Of a stretch of 64,000 nt of DNA, positions 6,998 through 14,946 are shown piece after piece (the stretch's first letter is position 1; every line of letters begins with the position of its first letter). The notes under the pieces were generated by a model, which saw only the letters and a list, made by a program, of their open reading frames with translations, made no database searches and had not been told where the DNA came from. A program made the translations under genes and the position numbers. This DNA is from JANNPJ01 sp965200525 (lineage in GTDB: Bacteria > Actinomycetota > Actinomycetes > Actinomycetales > Kineosporiaceae), in the NCBI GenBank assembly GCA_965200525.1, contig OZ241368.1, forward strand, positions 3,286,001 to 3,350,000. Direction: 5' to 3'.

Positions 6998-7978
6998 TCA
7001 GGACGGCAGGGCGGCCAGCCAGGTCAGCAGGGCCCGGGTGACCCGCTCCGGGGCCTCCTCGGGCAGGAAATGACCGGCGGCGGGGATCAGCTCGTAGCTC
7101 AGCGGCCCGCTGACCCGCTGGTGCGAGGCCATCGCCGTCTCGGGCAGCACAAAGCCGTCGAGGTCGCCGTGCAGGTGCAGCACCGGCACCGTGATCGGGT
7201 CGCGGACGGCCGCGGCAAACCGCCGGCCGTCGCGCCGCGGCACCGAGCGCAGGGCCCAGCGGTAGTACTCCAGCGCGCTGTGAGCCACGAACGGCACCCG
7301 CATGGCCCGGGTGTAGACCTCCAGGGCCTCGAGGTCGGGAAAGTGGCCGGGCGGGCTGGGGGCCGACCAGAGGTCGAGCAGCCCGATCGCCCGGTCGCCT
7401 CGGGTCAGCTGCCGCTCGGGGCGCATCGGCAGCTGGAACTCCAGCACTGGCCGCCAGGCCCGGCGCTGGCCCGGATCGCGGGTCAGCGCCGTCCGCAGGG
7501 TCAGTGGGTGGGCCATCGACAGGGCGGCCACGGCCGTGGTCTCGCGCGGGGCCAGGCCCGGCATCGACCAGGCCAGCCAGCCGCCCCAGTCGTGGCCGAC
7601 GATCACCGCGCTGGTCTCACCCAGGGCCCGGATCACGCCGGCGACGTCCGCGGTCAGGGTGATCGTGTCGTAGCCGCGCGGAGGTTTGTCGGACGCGCCG
7701 TACCCGCGCAGGTCGAGCGCCACGGCCCGGTAACCGGCCGCGGCCAGGGCCGGGATCTGGTGCCGCCAGGCCCACCAGAACTGGGGAAAGCCGTGCAGCA
7801 GGATCACCAGCGGCCCGCTGCCGGCTTCGGCGACGTGGAACCGGGCCCCGTTGGCGGCCACGAACCGGTGCCGCCACGGCCCCTCGATCAGGGTGTCCGC
7901 GGCGTCCACGCTCAGCGTTCGCACCGGCACGGTGGCGGGCTCCGCCGAGGTGAGGTCGGGGAGGAACCGCCGGATCAC
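6998..7978 (-). CDS. ephE: Epoxide-hydrolase-type alpha/beta hydrolase (EphE-like)
   Basis: A 326-residue alpha/beta hydrolase. The oxyanion loop HGFP (62-65) followed by QFWWAWR, the nucleophile elbow 'VGHDWGG' with Asp130, an acid at 'HGDLDGF' (Asp272 or Asp274) and His303 ('AAGHFLPEE') are exactly the soluble epoxide hydrolase arrangement: an Asp nucleophile forms an alkyl-enzyme ester. A cap domain of about 90 residues lies between them, including 'SALEYYRWALR' with tyrosines suited to epoxide protonation. Its position after marP matches Rv3670 (ephE). It overlaps the upstream holin-like gene by GTGA. The physiological epoxide is unknown. Confidence 0.88.
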   Translation of the reverse strand: MIRRFLPDLTSAEPATVPVRTLSVDAADTLIEGPWRHRFVAANGARFHVAEAGSGPLVILLHGFPQFWWAWRHQIPALAAAGYRAVALDLRGYGASDKPPRGYDTITLTADVAGVIRALGETSAVIVGHDWGGWLAWSMPGLAPRETTAVAALSMAHPLTLRTALTRDPGQRRAWRPVLEFQLPMRPERQLTRGDRAIGLLDLWSAPSPPGHFPDLEALEVYTRAMRVPFVAHSALEYYRWALRSVPRRDGRRFAAAVRDPITVPVLHLHGDLDGFVLPETAMASHQRVSGPLSYELIPAAGHFLPEEAPERVTRALLTWLAALPS

Positions 7979-8373
7979 GATCCGTCGGTGTCGCCGCGGC
8001 TGCCCTTGACCGCCGCGATGGTCAGCTTGGTCGAGCGGATCGCCCGCTCCGGCGGCTTGATCCGCTTGATCAGCAGGATCGCCACCAGGGACAGCAGCAG
8101 GGCCAGCACCAGCAGGGCCCCGCTCACGATCAGGAACGCCAGCCAGGCCGACAGGCCGGCCGCGACCAGACCGTAGCCGGCCGTGATCACTAGCGTGATG
8201 GTCATCAGCAGCAACAGGAAGCCGGCCGCGCCGAACATCCCGCCGGCCATGGCCCCGCGCTTGACGTCGTCCTTGATCTCGGCCTTGGCCAGGGCGACTT
8301 CGTAGCGGATGAGTGCGGACAGGTCCTCGCTCGCCTCGGCCACGAGCTGCCCCAGCGTGCGTTCCTCGGCCAT
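7975..8373 (-). CDS. Holin-superfamily membrane protein (Rv3669-like)
   Basis: A 132-residue protein with two strong membrane segments (about 56-80 and 87-112) after an amphipathic N-terminal helix 'TLGQLVAEASEDLSALIRYEVALAKAE'. This layout is that of the actinobacterial phage-holin-superfamily III / DUF1469 proteins. The start MAEERTL at 8373 is preferred over an upstream ATG because GGGAGA lies 5 nt before it. It is directly upstream of ephE (4-nt overlap), as in mycobacteria. Despite the name, there is no evidence of lytic function. Confidence 0.82.
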   Translation of the reverse strand: MAEERTLGQLVAEASEDLSALIRYEVALAKAEIKDDVKRGAMAGGMFGAAGFLLLLMTITLVITAGYGLVAAGLSAWLAFLIVSGALLVLALLLSLVAILLIKRIKPPERAIRSTKLTIAAVKGSRGDTDGS

Positions 8374-8531
8374 GTACGTCTCCCGTTGAGTGCTGCGGCC
8401 CGGGCGCCGCATCACGAGCCTATTGGGTTCGGCCGGGAATGCTCGCCGTGATCAGTAACTCAGGTTCCACCCGCCGAGGGTGGGCCGGCCGTCTGGATAG
8501 CTGTCAGCCTGATCACGACAACGGAGGATGA

Positions 8532-9143
8532 ATGCCCGGGCAGCAGCAGGATCTGGCCGCGTTCGTGGCGGCCCGGGGGCCGGCCCTGCTCCGGCTGGCC
8601 TGGTTGCTCACCGCCGACGGCCCGGCGGCCGAGGATCTGGTGCAGGACGCCCTGGCCCGGGCCATCCCGCGCTGGCGCTCGATCAACCCGGGCGGTCACG
8701 AGGCCTACCTGCGGACGACGATCCGCTCGGTCTGGATCGACACCTGGCGCCGCCGGCAGGCCCGCGGCGGGGGCGACCTGCTGCCGTTCGGCGAGCCCGG
8801 CCCGGGGTCGGAGCCGGTCGTGGGCGACGCCGCGGTGGAGGGGACGGCGGACCGGCTCGCCCTCGGCGCCGCCCTGGCCCGGCTGACCGCCCGGCAGCGG
8901 GCGGTGCTGGTGCTGCGGTTCTACGAGGACCAGACCGAGCGCGAGACCGCCCGGGCCCTGGGCTGCTCGATCAGCACGGTCAAGTCGCAGACCCGGCACG
9001 CGCTGGAACGGCTGCGCACGCTGGCCCCGGAGCTGGCCGAGGCCTTCGGCCCGGCCCCGCCGGACCCTGTTCCGGGCCCGGGTTCCGGGCCGACCCGACC
9101 TGTCCGTCCGGCCCCCGATCTGGCTGAGGAGGCAACCCGATGA
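8532..9143 (+). CDS. RNA polymerase sigma factor, ECF (SigE-like) family
   Basis: A 203-residue ECF sigma factor. Region 2 ('LLRLAWLLTADGPAAEDLVQDALARAIPRWRSI' with 'AYLRTTIRSVWIDTWRR') is at about 20-80 and region 4 ('LTARQRAVLVLRFYEDQTERETARALGCSISTVKSQ') at about 115-160. The 'W..in.p..YLR..l' pattern is typical of the large actinobacterial SigE/ECF39-41-like group. GGAGG precedes the ATG by 5 nt. The last 35 residues are a Pro/Gly-rich extension. The stop overlaps the next gene (ATGA), which encodes a membrane protein likely to be its regulator. Confidence 0.9.
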   Translation: MPGQQQDLAAFVAARGPALLRLAWLLTADGPAAEDLVQDALARAIPRWRSINPGGHEAYLRTTIRSVWIDTWRRRQARGGGDLLPFGEPGPGSEPVVGDAAVEGTADRLALGAALARLTARQRAVLVLRFYEDQTERETARALGCSISTVKSQTRHALERLRTLAPELAEAFGPAPPDPVPGPGSGPTRPVRPAPDLAEEATR

Positions 9144-10405
9144 GCGTCCGAGTCCTGCTCGACGACGTCGCCGCCGAGGCGACCGCCGGCCTGCGGATCG
9201 ACCTCGCCGCCGCCGTGCAGCAGGCCGCCGACCAGCGCTCGCGGGCCCGCCGCCGGGCGACGGCGGCAATGGCTTCGGCGGTGGCGGTGGCCGCGCTGGT
9301 GGCCCTGATCGCCGTCCTGCTGCCCGGCCCGGCGTTCTGGGCCCGATCGGTGACCCCGGCCGCGCCGTCCGGAGAACGGGTCGGCCTGCCCTCGCACTGG
9401 TACTACGCCCCGCCCTGGACGCCGCCGGTCACCCGGCACCCGATGCCCGCCGCCTCGATGGTGCTGGCCGCACCGCTGCAGACGAGCTGGAAGGGGGCCC
9501 TGTCCCTCGGTCCGGTGCTGGTGTCGGCCGACGGCCGGCAGTACGCGAGCCTGCCCTGGACCGCCGGATCCGGAAACGTCGCCCTCGCCGCCGACGGGCG
9601 GAACGTGGCCTGGACCACTACCGCCGGCGGGTCGGACCGGAACAGCGTCGTTCACCGGATCCGGCTGGCCGACGGGCACGAGTGGAGCGCGGCCCTGCCG
9701 GCCGAGGCCGAGGTCTCCCGGCTGGTGTGGCAGGGCGATCGGCTGATCGTCGCTCTGGTCGATAGGACGGGACTGGCGCTGCCGGCCGGCGACCGGCCAC
9801 TCACCCGGCTGAGTTCGTTGCCCACGGCGGCGGTCGACAACGTTCCGCTGATGGACAACTCCGACTTCGCCGCTGGTGACCAGCTCGCCACCCCGAAGCA
9901 GGTGCGAGATCCGGCCGGAGCCCGGACAGCCGAGCTCATCCAATCGCTGATCGCCGGGCGGCGGGCCGTCTCGCTCCAGGTCGGTGCCGGCACTCGAGGC
10001 ATCCCGATCACCGCGTCCGATCCGGTGGTCGCGGCCTGGGTGCTCGGCTGGGGTGAGGGCGGGATCGTGGTCCGGGTCCAGACATCCGGGTCGAACGGAA
10101 CCCGGATGACGTCGTTGCGGCGGTACTCCCCGGACGGCCGGGACGTCAGCATCGTCTCGCGCCGGCTGGATGCCCCGAACTACCCGATCGCCGTGGCGTC
10201 GGAGGTGGCGGGCAGCGGCGTCCAGGTGCCGGGAGTGTGGCCGACATTCCCGGCCCGGGACCGCAGCCATCTGGGCTACTACGCTGGCCGGGTCTACTCC
10301 CAGCCGCACCTGCGAACCGCGGTTCTCGTCCTGGCCGTCCTGCTGGGGGTGGTCATCTTGTTCGTGGTGGTGCGGCGCCGGCGCCGGCGGCTGACACCGG
10401 CCTGA
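9140..10405 (+). CDS. Membrane protein coupled to the ECF sigma factor; putative anti-sigma/sensor
   Basis: A 421-residue protein. A short basic cytoplasmic N-terminus ('RSRARRRATA') leads into a membrane segment at about 43-63. A 330-residue extracytoplasmic region follows, with repeated strand-turn motifs ('SADGRQYASLPW', 'AADGRNVAWTT', 'SPDGRDVSIV') suggesting a beta-propeller-like fold. A second membrane segment (about 395-413) ends in a run of arginines. The first 40 residues are too short for a zinc anti-sigma domain and have no HxxxCxxC. The 4-nt overlap with the sigma gene argues for a joint function. I do not recognise a named family. Confidence 0.75.
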   Translation: MSVRVLLDDVAAEATAGLRIDLAAAVQQAADQRSRARRRATAAMASAVAVAALVALIAVLLPGPAFWARSVTPAAPSGERVGLPSHWYYAPPWTPPVTRHPMPAASMVLAAPLQTSWKGALSLGPVLVSADGRQYASLPWTAGSGNVALAADGRNVAWTTTAGGSDRNSVVHRIRLADGHEWSAALPAEAEVSRLVWQGDRLIVALVDRTGLALPAGDRPLTRLSSLPTAAVDNVPLMDNSDFAAGDQLATPKQVRDPAGARTAELIQSLIAGRRAVSLQVGAGTRGIPITASDPVVAAWVLGWGEGGIVVRVQTSGSNGTRMTSLRRYSPDGRDVSIVSRRLDAPNYPIAVASEVAGSGVQVPGVWPTFPARDRSHLGYYAGRVYSQPHLRTAVLVLAVLLGVVILFVVVRRRRRRLTPA

Positions 10406-10445
10406 CGTGGTGCTGGCCGGCTCCGCTCTGATGGAGGATGCCGAC

Positions 10446-11414
10446 ATGTCCAAGGAACTCCTGATCAATCTGCACACCCACCTGGAGGGACGGGTCCGGC
10501 CGGGAACCGCGGCCGAACTGGCCACCGCCGCCGGGCTGCCCGAGCCGGCCGGCGGCTGGGAGCAGGCCCTGCAACTGGACGGCCCGGCCGACCTCACAGT
10601 GTTCCTGGCCAAGGTCGCGGCGACCTATCCGTTCTTCGGCTCGGTCCAGGAGCTGGGCCGGATCACCAGCGAGGCGGTCCAGGACGCCGCGGCCGACGGG
10701 GTCGACTACCTGGAACTGCGGTTCGGGCCGGGCACCCACGCCCGGCCCGGCTTCGACCTGGACGACGTGATCCGGGCCGCCTGCGACGGGGTTCGCGAGG
10801 GGACCCGGCTGAGCGGGATGCCGGCCGGGATCGTGGTGGCCGCTCTGCGGCACCACCCGGCCGAGCTGAACCTGGCCGTGGCCCGGTCGGCGGCCCGGTT
10901 CGCCGGGGCCGGAGTGGTCGGTTTCGACCTGGCCGGCGACGAGCTGCGGTACCCGGCCCTGGAGCCCTACGCGGAGCCGTTCGCGCTGGCGGCGGCCGCG
11001 GGGCTGGGCCTGACCTGCCATGCGGCCGAGGCGGCCCCGGCAGCGGCCGCCCGGCAGGCGGTGGAGCTGTTCGGGGTGAGCCGGATCGGGCACGGCGCGC
11101 ACGTGGCCGACGACCCGGAGGTGCTGCGCTGGGCCGCCGACAGCGGGGTGGTGATCGAGGTCTGCCCGACGTCGAACTGGTTCACCGGAGCGATCGCGAC
11201 CGTGGCCGACCATCCGGCGGCGGCGTTCCAGCGGGCCGGCGTGCCGATCGTGCTCGGCGACGACAACCCGGTGCAGACCCGGTCCCCGATGTCGGCCGAG
11301 CGCGAGGTGCTGCGCACTCGACTCGGTTTCACCGACCCCGAGCTGAAGGCTATGGACCAGGTCAGCCTGCGGGCGGCGTTCGTCGAGGACTCGGTGCGGG
11401 CCGCGCTCGGCTGA
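10446..11414 (+). CDS. Adenosine deaminase-family amidohydrolase
   Basis: A 322-residue TIM-barrel deaminase. The zinc and catalytic residues of adenosine/AMP deaminases are present in order: HTH (His10, His12), 'GFDLAGDE' (160-167), 'CHAAEA' (His192, Glu195, equivalent to HAGE), 'IGHGAHV' (His216) and 'LGDDNP' (Asp272/Asp273). 'CPTSNW' is the usual 'CP.SN' motif. It should hydrolyse adenosine or a related aminated purine to the inosine-type product; methylthioadenosine or adenine cannot be excluded. The ATG at 10446 is chosen for its GGAGGA site 7 nt upstream. It runs into a long inverted repeat shared with the convergent acs gene. Confidence 0.87.
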   Translation: MSKELLINLHTHLEGRVRPGTAAELATAAGLPEPAGGWEQALQLDGPADLTVFLAKVAATYPFFGSVQELGRITSEAVQDAAADGVDYLELRFGPGTHARPGFDLDDVIRAACDGVREGTRLSGMPAGIVVAALRHHPAELNLAVARSAARFAGAGVVGFDLAGDELRYPALEPYAEPFALAAAAGLGLTCHAAEAAPAAAARQAVELFGVSRIGHGAHVADDPEVLRWAADSGVVIEVCPTSNWFTGAIATVADHPAAAFQRAGVPIVLGDDNPVQTRSPMSAEREVLRTRLGFTDPELKAMDQVSLRAAFVEDSVRAALG

Positions 11415-11429
11415 CGGCCCGGCTGACGG

Positions 11430-11508
11430 CCGACCGCAAAGGAGGACCAAGCGCGCCGGAACCGGTCCCACCGGCTCCGGACCGCGATCGGTCCTCCTTT
11501 GCGGTCGG
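11430..11508. terminator. 19-bp perfect inverted repeat between convergent genes (bidirectional terminator)
   Basis: The arms at 11430-11448 and 11490-11508 are perfectly complementary (core GACCGCAAAGGAGGACC) around a 41-nt loop that itself folds (CCGGAACCGG / CCGGCTCCGG, one mismatch). It lies between adenosine deaminase (+) and acs (-). There is no long T tract on either side. The stem contains AAAGGAGG and CCTCCTTT, which resemble a Shine-Dalgarno sequence and its complement. Confidence 0.75.
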
Positions 11509-11523
11509 TGACCCCGCCCGGAT

Positions 11524-13485
11524 CTACTCGGCCGGGTTGGTCAGGCCCTGCTTGATCAGGTCCATCACCCCGGCGTCGGCCAGGGTGGTGACGTCGCCCA
11601 CGGTCCGGTTCTCGGCGATGTCCTGCAGCAGGCGGCGCATGATCTTGCCCGACCGGGTCTTCGGCAGCTCGGCCACCACCATGATCTGCCGCGGCTTGGC
11701 GATCGGCCCGATCTCCTTGGCCACGTGGTTGCGCAGCTCGGCGATCACGGCCTCGGCCTGCGACTCGTCGTAGCCGGCGTCACCGCGCAGGATCACGAAC
11801 GCCACCACGGCCTGGCCGGTGGTCTCGTCGGCCGCCCCGACCACGGCCGCCTCGGCCACCTTCGGGTGCGAGACCAGGGCCGACTCGATCTCCGTGGTCG
11901 AGAGCCGGTGCCCGGAGATGTTCATGACGTCGTCGACCCGGCCGAGCAGCCAGATGTCGCCGTCCTTGTCCTTCTTGGCGCCGTCCCCGGCGAAGTACAT
12001 GCCCGGGAACCGGGACCAGTAAGTCTCCTTGTACCGCTCCGGGTCGCCCCAGATACCGCGCAGCATCGAGGGCCACGGCTCGGTCAGCACCAGGTACCCG
12101 CCGGAGCCGTTCGGCACCGGCTCGGCCGCCTCGTTGAGCACGTCGATGCTGATCCCGGGCAGGGCGACCTGGGCCGAGCCCGGCTTGGCCGCGGTGACGC
12201 CGGGCAACGGGCTGATCATCATGGCCCCGGTCTCGGTCTGCCACCAGGTGTCCACCACCGGGGTGCGGTCGCCGCCGATCACCCGGCGGTACCAGACCCA
12301 GGCCTCGGGGTTGATCGGCTCGCCGACCGAGCCGAGCACCCGCAACGAGCTCAGGTCGAACTTGGCCGGGATGTCGTCGCCCCACTTCATGAAGGTGCGG
12401 ATCGCCGTGGGGGCGGTGTAGAGCTGGGTGACGCCGTACTTCTGGATGAGTTCCCAGAACCGGCCCTTGTGCGGGGTGTCCGGGGTGCCCTCGTAGATCA
12501 CCTGGGTGGCGCCGTTGGCCAGCGGGCCGTAGACGATGTAGCTGTGCCCGGTGACCCAGCCGATGTCGGCCGTGCACCAGTAGACGTCCTTCTCCGGCCG
12601 CAGGTCGAACACGTTGCGGTGGGTGTACGAGGTCTGGGTCAGGTAACCGCCCGAGGTGTGCAGGATGCCCTTGGGCTTACCCGTCGTCCCCGAGGTGTAG
12701 AGGATGAACAGCGGGTGCTCGGCGTCGAACGGCTCCGGTTCGTGCTGGTCGGAGGCACTGTCCACGACGTCGTGCCACCAGACGTCGAGGTCGTCGTTCC
12801 AGGCCACCTCCTGCCCGGTCCGGCGGACCACCAGGACGTGCTCGACCGACGGCGACTTGGCCACCGCGCCGTCCACGGCCGGCTTCAGGGCGGCCGGGGC
12901 GCCGCGACGGTAGCCGCCGTCGGCGGTGATCACGACCTTGGCGTCGGCGTCCTCGATCCGGCTGCGCAGGGCCTCGGCCGAGAAACCGCCGAACACCACC
13001 GAGTGCGGGGCGCCGATCCGGGCACAGGCCAGCATCGAGATCACCGCTTCGGGGATCATCGGCAGGTAGATCGCCACCCGGTCGCCGGCCTGCACCCCGA
13101 GCGAGAGCAGGGCGTTGGCCGCCTTGGACACCTCGCGCTGCAGTTCGGCGTAGCTGATGCTGCGGGTGTCGCCCGGCTCGCCCTCGAAGTGAACGGCGAT
13201 CCGGTCGCCGTTGCCGGCCTCGACGTGCCGGTCGACGCAGTTGTAGGCCACGTTCAGGGTGCCGCCCACGAACCACTTCGCGAACGGCGCGTCGCTCCAG
13301 TCCAGGGTCTGGGTCCACCGGGTGGCCCAGCTCAGCTGGTCGGCCTGAGCGTCCCAGAAGGCCAGCCGGTCGGCCGCGGCCTCCTGGTACAGGCTGGGCT
13401 GGGCCAGGGCGGCGGCGGCGAACTCGGCACTCGGCGGAAACCGGCGCTCTTCGTTCAGCAGATTGGACAGGGTCTCGTTCGTCAT
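11524..13485 (-). CDS. acs: Acetyl-CoA synthetase (AMP-forming)
   Basis: A 653-residue acyl-adenylating enzyme: acetate + ATP + CoA gives acetyl-CoA + AMP + PPi. The P-loop 'YTSGTTGKPKG', the adenylate motif 'WWQTETGAMM', the hinge 'GRVDDVMNISGHRLST' and the C-terminal 'KTRSGKIMRR' with the catalytic, acetylatable Lys near residue 614 are all intact, and the length is that of Acs (about 650). GGAGGGG lies 4-5 nt before the ATG. It is divergent from the flavoprotein gene at 13602. The acetate symporter genes (14947-18695) lie just downstream of that gene, so acetate uptake and activation are clustered. Confidence 0.96.
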   Translation of the reverse strand: MTNETLSNLLNEERRFPPSAEFAAAALAQPSLYQEAAADRLAFWDAQADQLSWATRWTQTLDWSDAPFAKWFVGGTLNVAYNCVDRHVEAGNGDRIAVHFEGEPGDTRSISYAELQREVSKAANALLSLGVQAGDRVAIYLPMIPEAVISMLACARIGAPHSVVFGGFSAEALRSRIEDADAKVVITADGGYRRGAPAALKPAVDGAVAKSPSVEHVLVVRRTGQEVAWNDDLDVWWHDVVDSASDQHEPEPFDAEHPLFILYTSGTTGKPKGILHTSGGYLTQTSYTHRNVFDLRPEKDVYWCTADIGWVTGHSYIVYGPLANGATQVIYEGTPDTPHKGRFWELIQKYGVTQLYTAPTAIRTFMKWGDDIPAKFDLSSLRVLGSVGEPINPEAWVWYRRVIGGDRTPVVDTWWQTETGAMMISPLPGVTAAKPGSAQVALPGISIDVLNEAAEPVPNGSGGYLVLTEPWPSMLRGIWGDPERYKETYWSRFPGMYFAGDGAKKDKDGDIWLLGRVDDVMNISGHRLSTTEIESALVSHPKVAEAAVVGAADETTGQAVVAFVILRGDAGYDESQAEAVIAELRNHVAKEIGPIAKPRQIMVVAELPKTRSGKIMRRLLQDIAENRTVGDVTTLADAGVMDLIKQGLTNPAE

Positions 13486-13588
13486 CGGATCCCCTCCGGC
13501 GTTGGCATGGGACGTCGCGGTGCGACGGGCTCGACCCTAATCGTCCCAGCCGAGGCCCGGACCGGCCGCTGCGGGTGAGATGGACCTC

Positions 13589-13594
13589 TACTCT
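13589..13594 (+). promoter_or_regulatory. -10 hexamer of a leaderless promoter (TACTCT)
   Basis: TACTCT lies 7 nt before the ATG at 13602, which supports that start over the in-frame GTG at 13575. Confidence 0.5.
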
Positions 13595-13601
13595 TTCCGG
13601 G

Positions 13602-14915
13602 ATGGCGGCCGACACTGCAGGTGAGCAGCGACAATGGCAGAACTGGTCGAGAACGGAACAAGTCCGGCCGGCGCGCTGGGTCCGACCGAAGAACGTGGCC
13701 GCGGTCCAGGCCGCGGCCGGCGACGGCCTGCGAGTCAAGGCGGTCGGCTCCGGGCACTCGTTCTCCGCGATCGCGGCTGCGCCCGACGTCCTGCTCGATC
13801 TGGGCGCGATCAGCCGGGTCCGGCAGGCCGACACCACCACCGGGCTGGTCACGGTCGAGGCCGGCCTGCCGCTGTACCGGCTCTCGGCCTGGCTCTGGCG
13901 GGCCGGGCTGTCGCTGACCAACCTCGGGGACATCGACCGGCAGACCGTGGCCGGCGCCGTCTCGACCAGCACCCACGGCACCGGACGGGCCTTCGCCAGC
14001 ATCGCCTCGCAGGTCCGCGGGCTGGAACTGGTGCTGGCCGACGGGTCGCTGGCGACCTGCTCGGCCACCGAGCGGCCGGACCTTTTCGCGGCGGCCACGG
14101 TCGGGCTGGGCGCCTTCGGCGTGGTCACCGCGATCACCCTGCAGTGCGAGCCCGCCTTCCCGATCCGCGCGCTCGAGCGGCCGGCCCCGCTGGCCGAGGC
14201 GATGGAACGGCTCACCGACCCGGAGCACACCGCCGACCACCTGGAGTTCTTCTGGTTCCCGCACACCGCCTCGGTGTTGTTGCAGGAGAACCAGCGGCTG
14301 GCTCCCGGCACCGAGCTGGAACGCCCGGCCCGGTGGCGGGCCTTCTGGGACGACGAGGTGATCGCCAACGGCGCCCTGGACCTGGTCTGCCGGACCAGTT
14401 CGGCCCTGCCCCGGCTGATCCCGGCGGCCAACCGGTTCTGCACCTCCATGTTCAGCGACCGGACCTACGTCGACCGGTCGTACCGGGTGTTCGCCTCGCG
14501 TCGACGGGTCCGGTTCCGGGAGGCCGAGTTCGGCATTCCGGTGGAGGCCCTGCCGGCGGTGTTCGCCGAGATCAGCTCCTGGCTGGGGCGGCCCGGTCAT
14601 CAGATCGGCTTTCCTTTCGAGGTTCGGGTGGGGGCGCCGGAGACGAGCTGGCTGGCGATGGCCCACGGCCGCCGCACGGCCTGGGTCTCGGCCCAGACCT
14701 ACCACCGGCAGCCGCACGAACCGCTGTTGCGGGTGGTCGGTGAGATCTGCCGGGCCTACGCGGGCCGGCCGCACTGGGGCAAGATCCATTACCTGGACGC
14801 CGACGCGCTGGCCACGGTCTATCCCCGGTTCTCGGACGCGCTCGCGGTCCGCGACCAGGTCGACCCGGACCGCCGGTTCGCCAACCCCTACCTGGACCGG
14901 GTTCTCGGCCCGTAG
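13602..14915 (+). CDS. FAD-linked sugar-1,4-lactone oxidase family protein
   Basis: A 437-residue VAO/PCMH-type flavoprotein. The N-terminal FAD domain has 'VKAVGSGHSFSAIA', whose His is the usual covalent FAD attachment residue, and 'TVAGAVSTSTHGTG'. The C-terminal ALO domain ends with 'RPHWGKIHYL' and 'DPDRRFANPYLDRVLG', both characteristic of D-arabinono/L-gulono-1,4-lactone oxidases. It should oxidise an aldonolactone using O2 or another acceptor. The ATG at 13602 is preferred to GTG 13575 because a -10 element sits 7 nt upstream. The stop codon lies inside the right arm of a terminator hairpin. Confidence 0.88.
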   Translation: MAADTAGEQRQWQNWSRTEQVRPARWVRPKNVAAVQAAAGDGLRVKAVGSGHSFSAIAAAPDVLLDLGAISRVRQADTTTGLVTVEAGLPLYRLSAWLWRAGLSLTNLGDIDRQTVAGAVSTSTHGTGRAFASIASQVRGLELVLADGSLATCSATERPDLFAAATVGLGAFGVVTAITLQCEPAFPIRALERPAPLAEAMERLTDPEHTADHLEFFWFPHTASVLLQENQRLAPGTELERPARWRAFWDDEVIANGALDLVCRTSSALPRLIPAANRFCTSMFSDRTYVDRSYRVFASRRRVRFREAEFGIPVEALPAVFAEISSWLGRPGHQIGFPFEVRVGAPETSWLAMAHGRRTAWVSAQTYHRQPHEPLLRVVGEICRAYAGRPHWGKIHYLDADALATVYPRFSDALAVRDQVDPDRRFANPYLDRVLGP

Positions 14916-14924
14916 GGGTTGGCG
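14879..14924. terminator. Terminator hairpin overlapping the end of the lactone-oxidase gene
   Basis: CGCCAACCCCTAC (14879-14891) and its exact complement (14912-14924) form a 13-bp stem with a 20-nt loop. The stop codon is inside the right arm. It serves convergent genes. Confidence 0.7.
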
Positions 14925-14946
14925 ACCGCGGCGATTCGGCAGCGGA

